A stretch of DNA of 21,705 nt from JAGOUU01 sp964387745 (GTDB taxonomy: Bacteria; Pseudomonadota; Gammaproteobacteria; JAGOUU01): positions 1 through 21,705 of the forward strand of contig CAYLXL010000037.1 of assembly GCA_964387745.1 (NCBI GenBank), read 5' to 3'. Below, piece by piece: positions 14,900 through 21,705 of this stretch (positions within the stretch are counted from its first letter, which is position 1; each line of letters starts with the position of its first letter). The notes beneath the pieces were generated by a model. The model searched no databases, was not told the DNA's origin, and saw nothing but the letters and a program-made list of their open reading frames with translations. The translations under genes were made by a program, and so were the position numbers.

Positions 14900-15742
14900 G
14901 TGATCGATACGATAGATACAACAGATACCATAGATACAATAAATACAATAGATACGATCGATAAAGATGATATTATTGCCATCGTTGCTGGAAAGGCAAT
15001 GTTGCAGGTACCTAAAGATCTTTATATACCGCCAGATGCGCTGGAAGTTATCTTAGAGGCTTTCGAGGGTCCGTTAGATTTGCTACTCTATTTAATTCGT
15101 AAACAAGATTTAGATATCTTAAATATACCTATTGCAGATATTACTAAGCAATATTTACAGTATATTAAACTCATGGAGGCCTTTAGGCTAGAGCTTGCTG
15201 CCGAGTATTTATTAATGGCGGCTATGCTAGCAGAAATCAAATCACGTTTATTGTTACCAAAACCAAAAGATTTAACCGATGAAGAAGAAGATCCGCGTGC
15301 TGAATTAGTGCGCAGACTACAGGAGTATGAAAGATTCAAGAAAGCAGCCATGGATATCGATGAGCTGCCTAGACATTTCCGCGATACTTACGACTGTACA
15401 TTAGATAAAAACAGTGTGCAGATTATCGCAGAGCTACCTAATGTTTCATTACCAGATCTAATGCATGCGATGTCTGCAGTTATGCAACGAATTGAAAATG
15501 TTGCTCATCACTTAGTGCATCAAGAGCCGTTGACTTTACGTGAGCGTATGGCCAATATTCTGTCTATCTTAAGTGATAAAAATGATTTCGTTGAGTTTAC
15601 AGAGTTTTTCTCATTAAAAGAAGGCAAGATTGGCGTTGTTGTCACGTTTATGGCAATTTTAGAATTGTGTCGTGAGTCTTTAATAGAACTCATGCAAAAC
15701 CAAGAATTTACACCTATTTATATAAGGTCAAAAGTTTTATGA
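14900..15742 (+). CDS. scpA: Segregation and condensation protein A (kleisin)
   Basis: 280 residues. ScpA is the kleisin that bridges SMC heads and ScpB in the bacterial condensin complex that organises chromosomes. The family core begins at LEVILEAFEGPLDLLLYLIR (48-67), followed by IPIADITKQYLQYI (76-89), AAEYLLMAAMLAEIKSRLLL (99-118) and a C-terminal winged-helix segment (VVTFMAILELCRE). Start GTG 14900 has AAGG six bases upstream. Residues 2-22 are seven IDT-type tripeptides encoded by nine-base repeats, an unusual addition before the conserved core. An internal methionine (34) could be an alternative start. It overlaps scpB by 4 bp (ATGA). Confidence 0.95.
   Translation: MIDTIDTTDTIDTINTIDTIDKDDIIAIVAGKAMLQVPKDLYIPPDALEVILEAFEGPLDLLLYLIRKQDLDILNIPIADITKQYLQYIKLMEAFRLELAAEYLLMAAMLAEIKSRLLLPKPKDLTDEEEDPRAELVRRLQEYERFKKAAMDIDELPRHFRDTYDCTLDKNSVQIIAELPNVSLPDLMHAMSAVMQRIENVAHHLVHQEPLTLRERMANILSILSDKNDFVEFTEFFSLKEGKIGVVVTFMAILELCRESLIELMQNQEFTPIYIRSKVL
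14903..14965 (+). repeat. Seven in-frame 9-bp repeats in scpA
   Basis: Units of the type ATAGATACA (variants ATCGATACG, ACAGATACC, ATAAATACA) follow the GTG start directly and encode IDT repeats. Copy-number change would lengthen or shorten the protein by three residues without a frameshift. Confidence 0.85.
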
Positions 15743-16539
15743 TTACGGAAGACAATCTCACCCCTGAGACAGAAGAAGATATCACACCTGAGACTGAAAT
15801 AGCTGTTCAAGATACCGAACATGCTCAAGATGATATCGAGCCGGCAAAACCTGTAACCACAGCTCAAGATGATGCTGTGTTAAACCCAGAACAGGCTAAT
15901 AGATTAAAATTAATTCTCGAAGCATTACTTATGGCTGCTGACAAGCCAATGAGCATTAAGAGTTTAGCTTTAGTTCTTGATCAATTTAATTTAGATCCCA
16001 ACACACGTTCTAAAGACAAAGTTAAGTACAATTCTAAATATATCAAATTAGCTTTAGAAGAACTGACGCAAGATTATAGTTCTCGAGCAATCGAAGTAAA
16101 ATTTTTGGGCGCAGGTTATAGGATTCAAACTAAACCTGAGTATGCACTTTGGGTACAGGAACTATGGCAGGAAAAGCCGACTAAATATTCTAAAGCTACC
16201 CTCGAAACTCTGGCAATTATTGCTTACAGACAGCCTATCACGCGTGGTGAAATTGAACATATCAGGGGGGTTGCCGTAAGCTCGCAAATCATTCGAAATC
16301 TTTTAGATAGAGAATGGGTTAAAGTAGTAGGGCACAAAGAGCTACCAGGTCGCCCAGCTATATATGCTACAACTCAGCAGTTTTTGTTTGATCTAAATCT
16401 AGAAAAATTAGAAGATTTACCAACTTTGGCTGATATTAAAGAAATTAAAAGTAACCTTATGCTTGAGAATTATGAATTTGGCCAAGAGGTTGCAGCTGCT
16501 CCAGCTGAGGTAGCAGAAGCAGAAGAGTTAGAGGTTTAA
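15739..16539 (+). CDS. scpB: Segregation and condensation protein B
   Basis: 266 residues. ScpB dimers bind ScpA in the SMC complex. The core starts near residue 54 (RLKLILEALLMAADKPMSIKSLA) with two winged-helix domains; YSKATLETLAIIAYRQPITRGEIEHIRGV (about 149-177) is the diagnostic family block, followed by LLDREWVKVVGHKELPGRPAIYATT. An acidic, probably disordered N-terminus (1-50) contains a repeated TPETE, and the C-terminus is Ala/Glu-rich. Both extensions are longer than in the compact Gram-positive ScpB but common in gammaproteobacteria. Coupled to scpA by an ATGA overlap. SMC itself is not in the window. Confidence 0.95.
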   Translation: MITEDNLTPETEEDITPETEIAVQDTEHAQDDIEPAKPVTTAQDDAVLNPEQANRLKLILEALLMAADKPMSIKSLALVLDQFNLDPNTRSKDKVKYNSKYIKLALEELTQDYSSRAIEVKFLGAGYRIQTKPEYALWVQELWQEKPTKYSKATLETLAIIAYRQPITRGEIEHIRGVAVSSQIIRNLLDREWVKVVGHKELPGRPAIYATTQQFLFDLNLEKLEDLPTLADIKEIKSNLMLENYEFGQEVAAAPAEVAEAEELEV

Positions 16540-16606
16540 TTGCTGCTAGTAATTAATCTAAATTGCTAGTAAAGTATACCCTAAATTCTCTAACAATAGC
16601 TTTATC

Positions 16607-17320
16607 ATGCGCATACAAAAATTCCTAGCCAACCTTGGCGTTGCTTCTAGACGTAAGATTGAAGAGATGATCAGTGATGGCCGAATCAAGGTTAATGGCC
16701 AAATAGCCCAGCTTGGTTGTCCGGTCGATCACACAAGTAAAATTACTATAGATAATGTTCCCTTTATTATTCCTGCTAGCGCAAATAAGTCGATATCAGA
16801 AAGTGAAACAAAAATACTTCTTTACCATAAACCTGTCGGTAAAATCTGTACTAGAGATGACCCACAGGACAGAGAAACAGTGTTCTCAGATTTACCTGAA
16901 ATAGAAAATGGACGCTGGATCAGTATAGGTCGTCTTGATATCAATACCAGTGGTTTATTAATGTTTACCAATGATGGTGCCTTTGCCAATAAAATGATGC
17001 ACCCAAGTAATAATTATGAACGAGAATATTTGGTAAGAGTCTTAGGTGAATTAGATGCTGAGCGAAAAGCTGCTTTGTTGTCTGGCATTCATTTAGAAGA
17101 CGGTTTAGCTAAATTCAAACGCATTACTTTGCAGAAAACTGATAATTTAAGATCTTCTTCAAATCAATGGTACAAAGTTGTATTAACAGAGGGCCGGAAT
17201 CGCGTTGTCAGAAGATTATTTGAAGCGGTTGATTGTAGAGTTAATAGGTTAATGCGGATTAGATTTGGTGATTATAAATTACCAAGAGATTTAGCTCCTG
17301 GTAATTACATAATCTTATAA
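16607..17320 (+). CDS. rluB: 23S rRNA pseudouridine synthase, RluB type
   Basis: 237 residues. Expected to convert U2605 of 23S rRNA to pseudouridine. An S4 RNA-binding domain occupies residues 1-50 (MRIQKFLANLGVASRRKIEEMI). The catalytic domain contains LLYHKPVGKICTRDDPQ and GRLDINTSGLLMFTNDG with catalytic Asp111. The late motif EGRNRVVRRLFEAV is typical of RsuA/RluB/E/F. The placement after scpA-scpB is usual for RluB, which supports this over RluE/F. It lacks the long basic C-terminal tail of E. coli RluB. No clear ribosome site precedes ATG 16607; two AATTGCT-AGTAA-like repeats lie in the 67-bp gap after scpB. Its stop is 1 bp from the stop of the convergent gene. Confidence 0.92.
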   Translation: MRIQKFLANLGVASRRKIEEMISDGRIKVNGQIAQLGCPVDHTSKITIDNVPFIIPASANKSISESETKILLYHKPVGKICTRDDPQDRETVFSDLPEIENGRWISIGRLDINTSGLLMFTNDGAFANKMMHPSNNYEREYLVRVLGELDAERKAALLSGIHLEDGLAKFKRITLQKTDNLRSSSNQWYKVVLTEGRNRVVRRLFEAVDCRVNRLMRIRFGDYKLPRDLAPGNYIIL

Positions 17321-17321
17321 A

Positions 17322-17990
17322 TCACAGTGGAGCTGGCTCTATAGCTACTGGGGTAGTGTTTGCAGGATCTTGAAAAACTTGTGGTGCCGGTTGAGCCTCT
17401 GTAGGCACTTGATCAGGTGCAGGTGCTACAGGTGCTGCTTGTTCAGGTGCTGGGGGTACAGGCGCAGCAGGTATTGCATCAGGAGTCGCAGCTGGCATTG
17501 TTTGATCAGGTGCTGGTGCAACCGGTGCAGCGGCTTGCGCAGAAAGATCTACTGCAGGAGCGACACCATCTTTAGGAGGCACATTAATTCTTGAATAATA
17601 ATTCATATCGTTAACAATTCTTTCAACAGCTGGGCAATATTTATTTTTTACCTTTTTTAAATTACAGGCGCTGTCCGCATCATGTTTTTTAGCTTCAGTA
17701 CTAAAACTAAATCCGGTGCAATTTGACATGGCCTGGCATATAGTACGACACTCTTTGAAAGAAAATTTATTACTTTTGTCTTTATTTGGTGTAACTGTTT
17801 CAGGTAAACGTTCCGGAAGTGGCAATGCCTCGCCTTCGCAATCCCCAGGGAATTCTACTATATATAGTAGTATGTCATTTGGTGCTGCTTGTGCGTTACT
17901 AGTTGCCGAAGTAGAGAAGGTGAACATACATAATAAGCTCATCATGGCTACATTGAATATCTTGGTAGCTTTGGGTAAACATTTAGTCAT
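17322..17990 (-). CDS. Secreted PAN/Apple-like protein with Pro/Ala-rich tail
   Basis: 222 residues from ATG 17990. The frame opens at ATG 18002, but GGAG inside that stretch sits seven bases before the second ATG, so I choose the second. A basic N-terminus and hydrophobic segment (about 10-28) followed by SNAQAA form a signal peptide. Mature residues 45-135 have six cysteines (51, 81, 85, 91, 109, 119). The pattern FKECRTICQAMSNCTGFSFS then ACNLKK fits the PAN/Apple fold, used for binding proteins or carbohydrates. The remainder is a Pro/Ala-rich tail with repeated APVAPAPDQ, possibly a cell-wall spanning spacer. It is divergent from the Alg8-like gene, so both could serve the cell surface (inference). 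Confidence 0.72.
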   Translation of the reverse strand: MTKCLPKATKIFNVAMMSLLCMFTFSTSATSNAQAAPNDILLYIVEFPGDCEGEALPLPERLPETVTPNKDKSNKFSFKECRTICQAMSNCTGFSFSTEAKKHDADSACNLKKVKNKYCPAVERIVNDMNYYSRINVPPKDGVAPAVDLSAQAAAPVAPAPDQTMPAATPDAIPAAPVPPAPEQAAPVAPAPDQVPTEAQPAPQVFQDPANTTPVAIEPAPL

Positions 17991-18024
17991 AACTAACTCC
18001 ATACCATATCTTAATTTGATAATT

Positions 18025-18045
18025 GTTATAATTATAAGTTATAAC
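18025..18045. promoter_or_regulatory. Inverted repeat in divergent intergenic region
   Basis: Arms GTTATAA (18025-18031) and TTATAAC (18039-18045) with a related TTATAAG between, 35 bp upstream of the PAN-like gene start. It could be an operator or AT-rich promoter sequence. Confidence 0.3.
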
Positions 18046-18148
18046 CCTGAATAATCAAGTTGGTGACAATATTTTTTGTCTGTTTATGCAAATGTTTTAC
18101 ACAAACTACAAGAAGATATAATTCAGTTACTTGTCTAGGAAGGTTAAC

Positions 18149-18178
18149 ATGCTAGACTATAAAGTATATATAGTGTAA
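18149..18178 (+). CDS. Possible nine-codon leader ORF
   Basis: ATG 18149 is preceded at five bases by AGGAAGG (18137-18143), an excellent ribosome site, and encodes MLDYKVYIV before TAA at 18176. The Alg8-like ATG follows 22 bp later in another frame and has no ribosome site of its own. This suggests translational coupling or a leader peptide. Chance cannot be excluded for so short an ORF. Confidence 0.4.
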   Translation: MLDYKVYIV

Positions 18179-18200
18179 ATTGTAACTAATAACAATTCAT

Positions 18201-19979
18201 ATGAGTAATGATTCTCGCGATAATGATTCGTATTTTGATCGATCAATTTTTGATACGGATATATTCGGATCCAATGATATAAATGGCGGTGGGTCACGGT
18301 CAAGTGCTTCTAGAAGTGATAATAGCGCTAAAAATTATAATAAACAAAAAAATAAAGTTTACAAAAGTTATTCTGATACTCATCAGAATACAAATCGTTT
18401 TTTCAATAGACCAAAAATTTCAGAAAATTGTATAGTTCATAGACCTAAATTTATTTGGCAAGGTAAACAATTTTATTATTTGTTTTTGTATATAGGCGTA
18501 TTGTTTGTCCTAATTTGGAATTTACCAAATGCTATCTGGAATCCTGATTATAAAATTTGGATAATTTTATTCGGTGCGTTAGGTTTATGGCGTTATGCTT
18601 GGTGGATCTTCCACTTTTTACGCTCAGTTTTTTATAACCAAGTTAAATTTGCTCGTATACGTTATCAAGCTGGAGAATTATTAGATAAAGGTTGGCGTCC
18701 TGAAAAAGTAGTTTTCATGGTTACAGTGTTTAATGAAACTGAGTACGTTTTAGAAAAAATGTTATCCTCAGTTAATAGAGAAGCTGACATTATCAAAAGG
18801 CCAGTAGAATTATATGTAGCTACTGCAGACTTTGATGGCGAAGAACGAGTGAGAAAAATTTGGTCATGGTTGAATCTGTCCAAGTACATAAAAATAATTA
18901 TTGTAAGACAAACTGAACCAGGCAAGCGTGCAGCGATGGGATCAGCATTACGATGTATTTCTCGTAAAGGTCTGGGCGATAATGACCCTGTGGTATTTAT
19001 GGACGGTGATACTGTATTAACACCTGGTTGTATTTTAAAATCAATACCAATTTTTGTGGTGAAACCTAAAGTTAATGGCTTAACCACCAATGAAAAAGCT
19101 ATGATGAATGCGCCAATATGGCTACAAAACTGGTTTGGTTTACGGTTCACGCAAAGGCAAATGATCATGCAATCAATAGCCTTGTCTAATAAAGTTATTA
19201 CATTAACAGGAAGAATGTCTATTTTTAGAGGTAAAGCGGTCTTAAATGATATCTTTCTTAATCTTATTGAACGTGATCACTTGGATCATTGGTTATGGGG
19301 TAGATTCCGATTCTTGTCAGGTGATGATAAAAGTACTTGGTATGCCTTGCTTAAAATTGGCTCAGATATGTTATATGTTCCAGATGCAACAGTTTATACC
19401 ATTGAGGAGTTAGATGCTAACACTTCACCAGCCCATCGTTTAAAAGAAAATATGTTGCGCTGGTCAGGAAATATTTTACGTAATGGTTGGCGTGGTATTT
19501 TACTGGGTCCAAGAAAAGTCGGTTTTTTAGCATGGTGGTATTTAATTGATCAACGTATCGTAATGTTTAGTATGATGTGCGCGCCATTTTTGATGGTATC
19601 AGGTACTATAATTGTTTCAAGTAGTTTTATAACCGTATATCTGTTATGGATAATTTTTTCGCGTCTATGTTTATCTATGTGTTTATTTTACCATAGTAGA
19701 AGAATGAATATGAGCTTCCCAATTATCCTGTATCTTAACCAGTTTATAACTTCAGCATTCAAAATATATTTATTATTTAGATTACCATTTCAAAAGTGGG
19801 CTAATAGAGGTGATCAGAGTATGCCGATTACTGGTACAAAAGGGATGATTATCTTTAGAAAAATTATGTCAAATTACATGACTATACTGATCTTAACAGC
19901 GATAGCGTTGTTTATGTTTGTTTATACTGAGTTATTACCGCCGTTATCATTTAATGACGTCGATTCTTGGATACATTAA
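18201..19979 (+). CDS. Alg8-like membrane glycosyltransferase, family 2 (polysaccharide synthase)
   Basis: 592 residues. It closely resembles Pseudomonas Alg8, the mannuronan (alginate) synthase, as I recall that sequence. After an 85-residue polar Asn/Ser/Asp-rich N-terminus, absent from Alg8 (about 494), come two membrane segments (91-107, 119-139; GLWRYAWWIFHFLR). Then the GT2 domain: MVTVFNET (173-180), VVFMDGDTVL (Asp268, Asp270), GLTTNEKAMM, LTGRMSIFRG, FLSGDDKSTWY (Asp375-Asp376), ENMLRW (Arg420, Trp421). Several C-terminal membrane segments follow, with FPIILYLNQFITSAFKIYLLFRLPFQKW matching the Alg8 tail. It probably polymerises a sugar nucleotide and extrudes the chain through the inner membrane. 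No other alginate gene (alg44, algK, algD) is in the window, so the product is unknown. The start is uncertain because no ribosome site precedes ATG 18201. Confidence 0.85.
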   Translation: MSNDSRDNDSYFDRSIFDTDIFGSNDINGGGSRSSASRSDNSAKNYNKQKNKVYKSYSDTHQNTNRFFNRPKISENCIVHRPKFIWQGKQFYYLFLYIGVLFVLIWNLPNAIWNPDYKIWIILFGALGLWRYAWWIFHFLRSVFYNQVKFARIRYQAGELLDKGWRPEKVVFMVTVFNETEYVLEKMLSSVNREADIIKRPVELYVATADFDGEERVRKIWSWLNLSKYIKIIIVRQTEPGKRAAMGSALRCISRKGLGDNDPVVFMDGDTVLTPGCILKSIPIFVVKPKVNGLTTNEKAMMNAPIWLQNWFGLRFTQRQMIMQSIALSNKVITLTGRMSIFRGKAVLNDIFLNLIERDHLDHWLWGRFRFLSGDDKSTWYALLKIGSDMLYVPDATVYTIEELDANTSPAHRLKENMLRWSGNILRNGWRGILLGPRKVGFLAWWYLIDQRIVMFSMMCAPFLMVSGTIIVSSSFITVYLLWIIFSRLCLSMCLFYHSRRMNMSFPIILYLNQFITSAFKIYLLFRLPFQKWANRGDQSMPITGTKGMIIFRKIMSNYMTILILTAIALFMFVYTELLPPLSFNDVDSWIH

Positions 19980-19989
19980 GTATGCTGCA

Positions 19990-20478
19990 TTAAGATGCTA
20001 CACTCAAACCCATACATGAGTTCAAAACGCTTCTTAAGTTATAAGCAGTACAAGAGGCAAACTCTTCATAGCCTGCAGACCAGAGCATTCTAGGCACGCA
20101 TTTATTTTCAATAGTTGCGTAGTCAGCCTTATCTTCTACACAAGTTCTGAGTAAGCCGATTTGGTCGCTGTTCCAGGCAGTATTAGTCGATGCAGAAATT
20201 TCAGCTAAAGTTTTTTTCACAACGGCTTTATATAATTTTGAAGTTACTTCTCTTAATGTCGAGGCTAGTGCATTTTCGATAGTTAAGTGAATATTATTGA
20301 CAATAGCGTCATCAACATGCGGTTGATAAAAATCTGCATAACCCTTAATAAAAGCTTTGCCTTGCGGGTTATTAAACTGAGTTTGATAATAATCGAAGTC
20401 ATTAGCGAATGAAACAGTACTCACTCCCAAAGTTAGAATTATGAACAAGCCTTTTAAAGATTTTAAAGATTTTTTCAT
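19990..20478 (-). CDS. Secreted four-cysteine protein of unknown function
   Basis: 162 residues. Residues 1-25 form a signal peptide (KSLKSLKG basic start, LFIILTLGVSTV core, cleavage after SFA). The mature protein is predicted helical, with FDYYQTQFNNPQGKAFIKGYADFYQ and a long amphipathic stretch to residue 95. Then four cysteines (113, 127, 143, 155) occur in the last third, enough for two disulfides. I recognise no family. The signal region is encoded by a 9-bp tandem repeat (KSL twice). Convergent with the Alg8-like gene, with 10 bp between stops and no hairpin terminator visible. A role with the polysaccharide synthase is possible but not shown. Confidence 0.7.
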   Translation of the reverse strand: MKKSLKSLKGLFIILTLGVSTVSFANDFDYYQTQFNNPQGKAFIKGYADFYQPHVDDAIVNNIHLTIENALASTLREVTSKLYKAVVKKTLAEISASTNTAWNSDQIGLLRTCVEDKADYATIENKCVPRMLWSAGYEEFASCTAYNLRSVLNSCMGLSVAS

Positions 20479-20644
20479 GAGTATCTCTAATGCTAAATGT
20501 AATAAAATTCTGATTAATTTAAGTATATGGCAGTACTTCTAATAATCAAGAAATTAAGCAATTCTTCAAAAGTGTAGATTGTTAATCAGGATTTGGATAT
20601 ACTACTGAGGTTTTGATTTATAACTACTAGGCCGAGTTTTATCA

Positions 20645-21424
20645 ATGGATTCATTATTATTCTCTAAGAGTGTTTATGCTCTGATTATTTTTGTAATAAG
20701 TGTACTTTCTGGTTTGCTTCCACTGACATATGCAAATAAAAATAGGGCTCAAAACAAGTTAGGTAGCTCAGAATTTGTGATCGGAGAGGCTTTAGCTGCT
20801 GGTGTTTTTTTGGGAGCAGGTCTGTTACATATGTTAAGTGACGCTGCACAAGACTTTAATGAGCTTGGTTATCATTATCCCTTCGCTGCTTTATTATGCG
20901 GAATAATATTTTTAGCACTTTTGCTTTTAGAACACGTAGGGAAAGAAGTAAAAGATCACTCAAGCCATTCAAGCGAAGGTAGCACTATTTTTGCTTTACT
21001 AGCCGTAGCCATGTTATCTGTCCATTCTTTATTTGAAGGTATAGCTTTAGGGATACGCAATGATTTATCTTTAGTTATCATAGTGTTTATAGCAATCATG
21101 GCGCATAAATGGGCTGATAGTTATTCGTTGGCTATTCACGTTAGCAAAAGCAGATTAAAAAATAGCACGAATTGGGTTATATTTTTTATATTCACTCTTA
21201 TGACGCCATTTGGTATATTTTTTGGTAATTATATTGATACAGTTTTGTCAGGCACTGTTGTTGGCCCAGTATTTACATCACTTGCTGCTGGGACGTTTTT
21301 GTATATTGGAACCTTGCATGGGCTTAACAGGGCAGTCATGGTCGAACGTTGCTGTAATTTACGCAATTATACCTATGTGATTATTGGCTTTGTGCTAATG
21401 GCAGCGGTGGGGATTTGGATTTAG
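20645..21424 (+). CDS. ZIP family divalent metal transporter
   Basis: 259 residues with about eight membrane segments, the ZIP fold that brings Zn2+ or related metals into the cytosol. GAGLLHMLSDAAQDF (57-71) ends TM2. The long loop before TM4 is short and His-containing (KDHSSHSSEGS, 103-113). TM4 has SVHSLFEGIALG (His127, Glu131) and TM5 has AHKWADSYSLA (His154, Asp158), the metal-binding pair. The TM5 motif lacks the HExPE form of bacterial ZupT and is closer to the HK-type of the eukaryotic ZIP1-3 group. Substrate cannot be told from sequence. The 166-bp upstream region carries no regulator box I can name with confidence. Repeats follow immediately downstream. Confidence 0.88.
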   Translation: MDSLLFSKSVYALIIFVISVLSGLLPLTYANKNRAQNKLGSSEFVIGEALAAGVFLGAGLLHMLSDAAQDFNELGYHYPFAALLCGIIFLALLLLEHVGKEVKDHSSHSSEGSTIFALLAVAMLSVHSLFEGIALGIRNDLSLVIIVFIAIMAHKWADSYSLAIHVSKSRLKNSTNWVIFFIFTLMTPFGIFFGNYIDTVLSGTVVGPVFTSLAAGTFLYIGTLHGLNRAVMVERCCNLRNYTYVIIGFVLMAAVGIWI

Positions 21425-21470
21425 AAATAGGCTGGCTTTCACCATAATATTTTTTTAAAACTAGATTAAC

Positions 21471-21606
21471 CTCATCCCAACCTTCTTCCAGAATGGATTC
21501 AGAAAAATATTTAAATTTACTGCGGGAAGGAGAGCGCCCTCACCCCAACCCTCTCCCAGAATGAGTTCAGAAAAATATTTAAATTAAGGGCTGGGAGAGG
21601 GAGCAG
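21471..21606. repeat. Two tandem 68-bp repeat units with hairpin
   Basis: Unit one (21471-21538) and unit two (21539-about 21606) share CTCA(T/C)CCCAACC at the start and a 30-bp block at 21488-21517 and 21556-21585 that differs at two positions. Unit two forms a hairpin with 11-bp perfect arms CCCTCTCCCAG (21549-21559) and CTGGGAGAGGG (21591-21601). The CACCCCAACCCTCTCCC type is a dispersed palindromic repeat seen in many proteobacteria. It lies 3' of the ZIP gene; no T run follows the hairpin. Confidence 0.85.
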
Positions 21607-21650
21607 ATCTTGCGATTTGTAATGAAGGTGAATTATATTAACAAATGTAA

Positions 21651-21705
21651 GGTATGCGTTCACCTTATATGAATCTTCTCTCATGTCATCCCGAGCTTTT
21701 GCGAG
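21651..21705. repeat. Second copy of the palindromic element (partial, cut by window end)
   Basis: The last 21 bases (21685-21705) are the exact reverse complement of 12182-12202, and the preceding GCGTTCACC with its flank matches the outer arm at 12203-12234 with some changes. The copy is therefore in inverted orientation and continues past the window. 21425-21705 holds no gene. Confidence 0.85.

Noticed and set aside
17370..17594. Plus-strand Cys/Arg-rich ORF
   Set aside because: It lies opposite the Pro/Ala repeat tail of the PAN-like protein; the composition is an artefact of the reverse strand.
18665..19168. Minus-strand 167-residue ORF inside the Alg8-like gene
   Set aside because: The plus frame has clear GT2 motifs over the whole stretch; the minus ORF matches nothing recognisable.
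20521..20644. Zur-type operator before the ZIP gene
   Set aside because: Short partial inverted repeats exist (AAGTA/TACTT) but none fits a zinc-regulator consensus well enough to name.
21549..21601. Rho-independent terminator of the ZIP gene
   Set aside because: Good 11-bp stem but a 31-nt loop and no T run; it is better explained as a dispersed repeat.
21471..21606. CRISPR array
   Set aside because: Only two units, repeats and supposed spacers are alike, no cas genes; it is a tandem palindromic repeat.

Overview
The window looks like an AT-rich gammaproteobacterial chromosome segment. The housekeeping genes match gammaproteobacterial forms: YihG-type acyltransferase, Ahr aldehyde reductase, oligopeptidase A, YciB, BolA, YciO, TrpRS, ScpA/ScpB and RluB. 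Low GC, dispersed palindromic repeats and many small secreted orphan proteins would suit a host-associated lineage such as Legionellales or relatives. That placement is an inference from style, not from a marker gene. I see no rRNA, tRNA, CRISPR array, phage or transposase gene.

Left part (1-4655): the 3' end of a repeat protein of unknown function, less AT-rich than its surroundings, enters from outside the window. It converges on a minus-strand series read from right to left: DUF4870 membrane protein, thymidine kinase, Ahr-like aldehyde reductase and periplasmic gamma-glutamyltransferase. Middle left (4656-9894): a YihG-like acyltransferase, a secreted Ig/cadherin-like protein and a small Cys/His-rich secreted protein are on plus. 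A bidirectional terminator separates them from minus-strand genes for an M23 endopeptidase, a WaaP/BUD32-like (pseudo)kinase coupled to a PgeF laccase-domain protein, and a 67-residue coiled-coil protein.

Middle right (9992-17320): oligopeptidase A, then a gene-free 300 bp made of palindromic repeats. Next come a yciB-bolA pair on minus, divergent from a plus-strand series yciO, trpS, scpA, scpB, rluB. ScpA and ScpB are the non-SMC condensin subunits and overlap by 4 bp. Right part (17322-21705): a secreted PAN/Apple-like protein with a Pro/Ala-rich tail is divergent from an Alg8-like membrane glycosyltransferase. A secreted four-cysteine orphan, a ZIP metal transporter and a second block of repeats follow.

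Most genes are ordinary. Points worth a second look: the Alg8-like synthase with no other alginate gene in view and a possible nine-codon leader ORF before it; two palindromes upstream of the Cys/His-rich secreted protein; a four-cysteine iron-sulfur signature in TrpRS; in-frame nonanucleotide repeats at the start of scpA; the repeat protein at the left edge; and the dispersed palindromic repeat family present at 12.1 kb and at the right edge. I did not find a convincing new multi-gene defence or mobile system.
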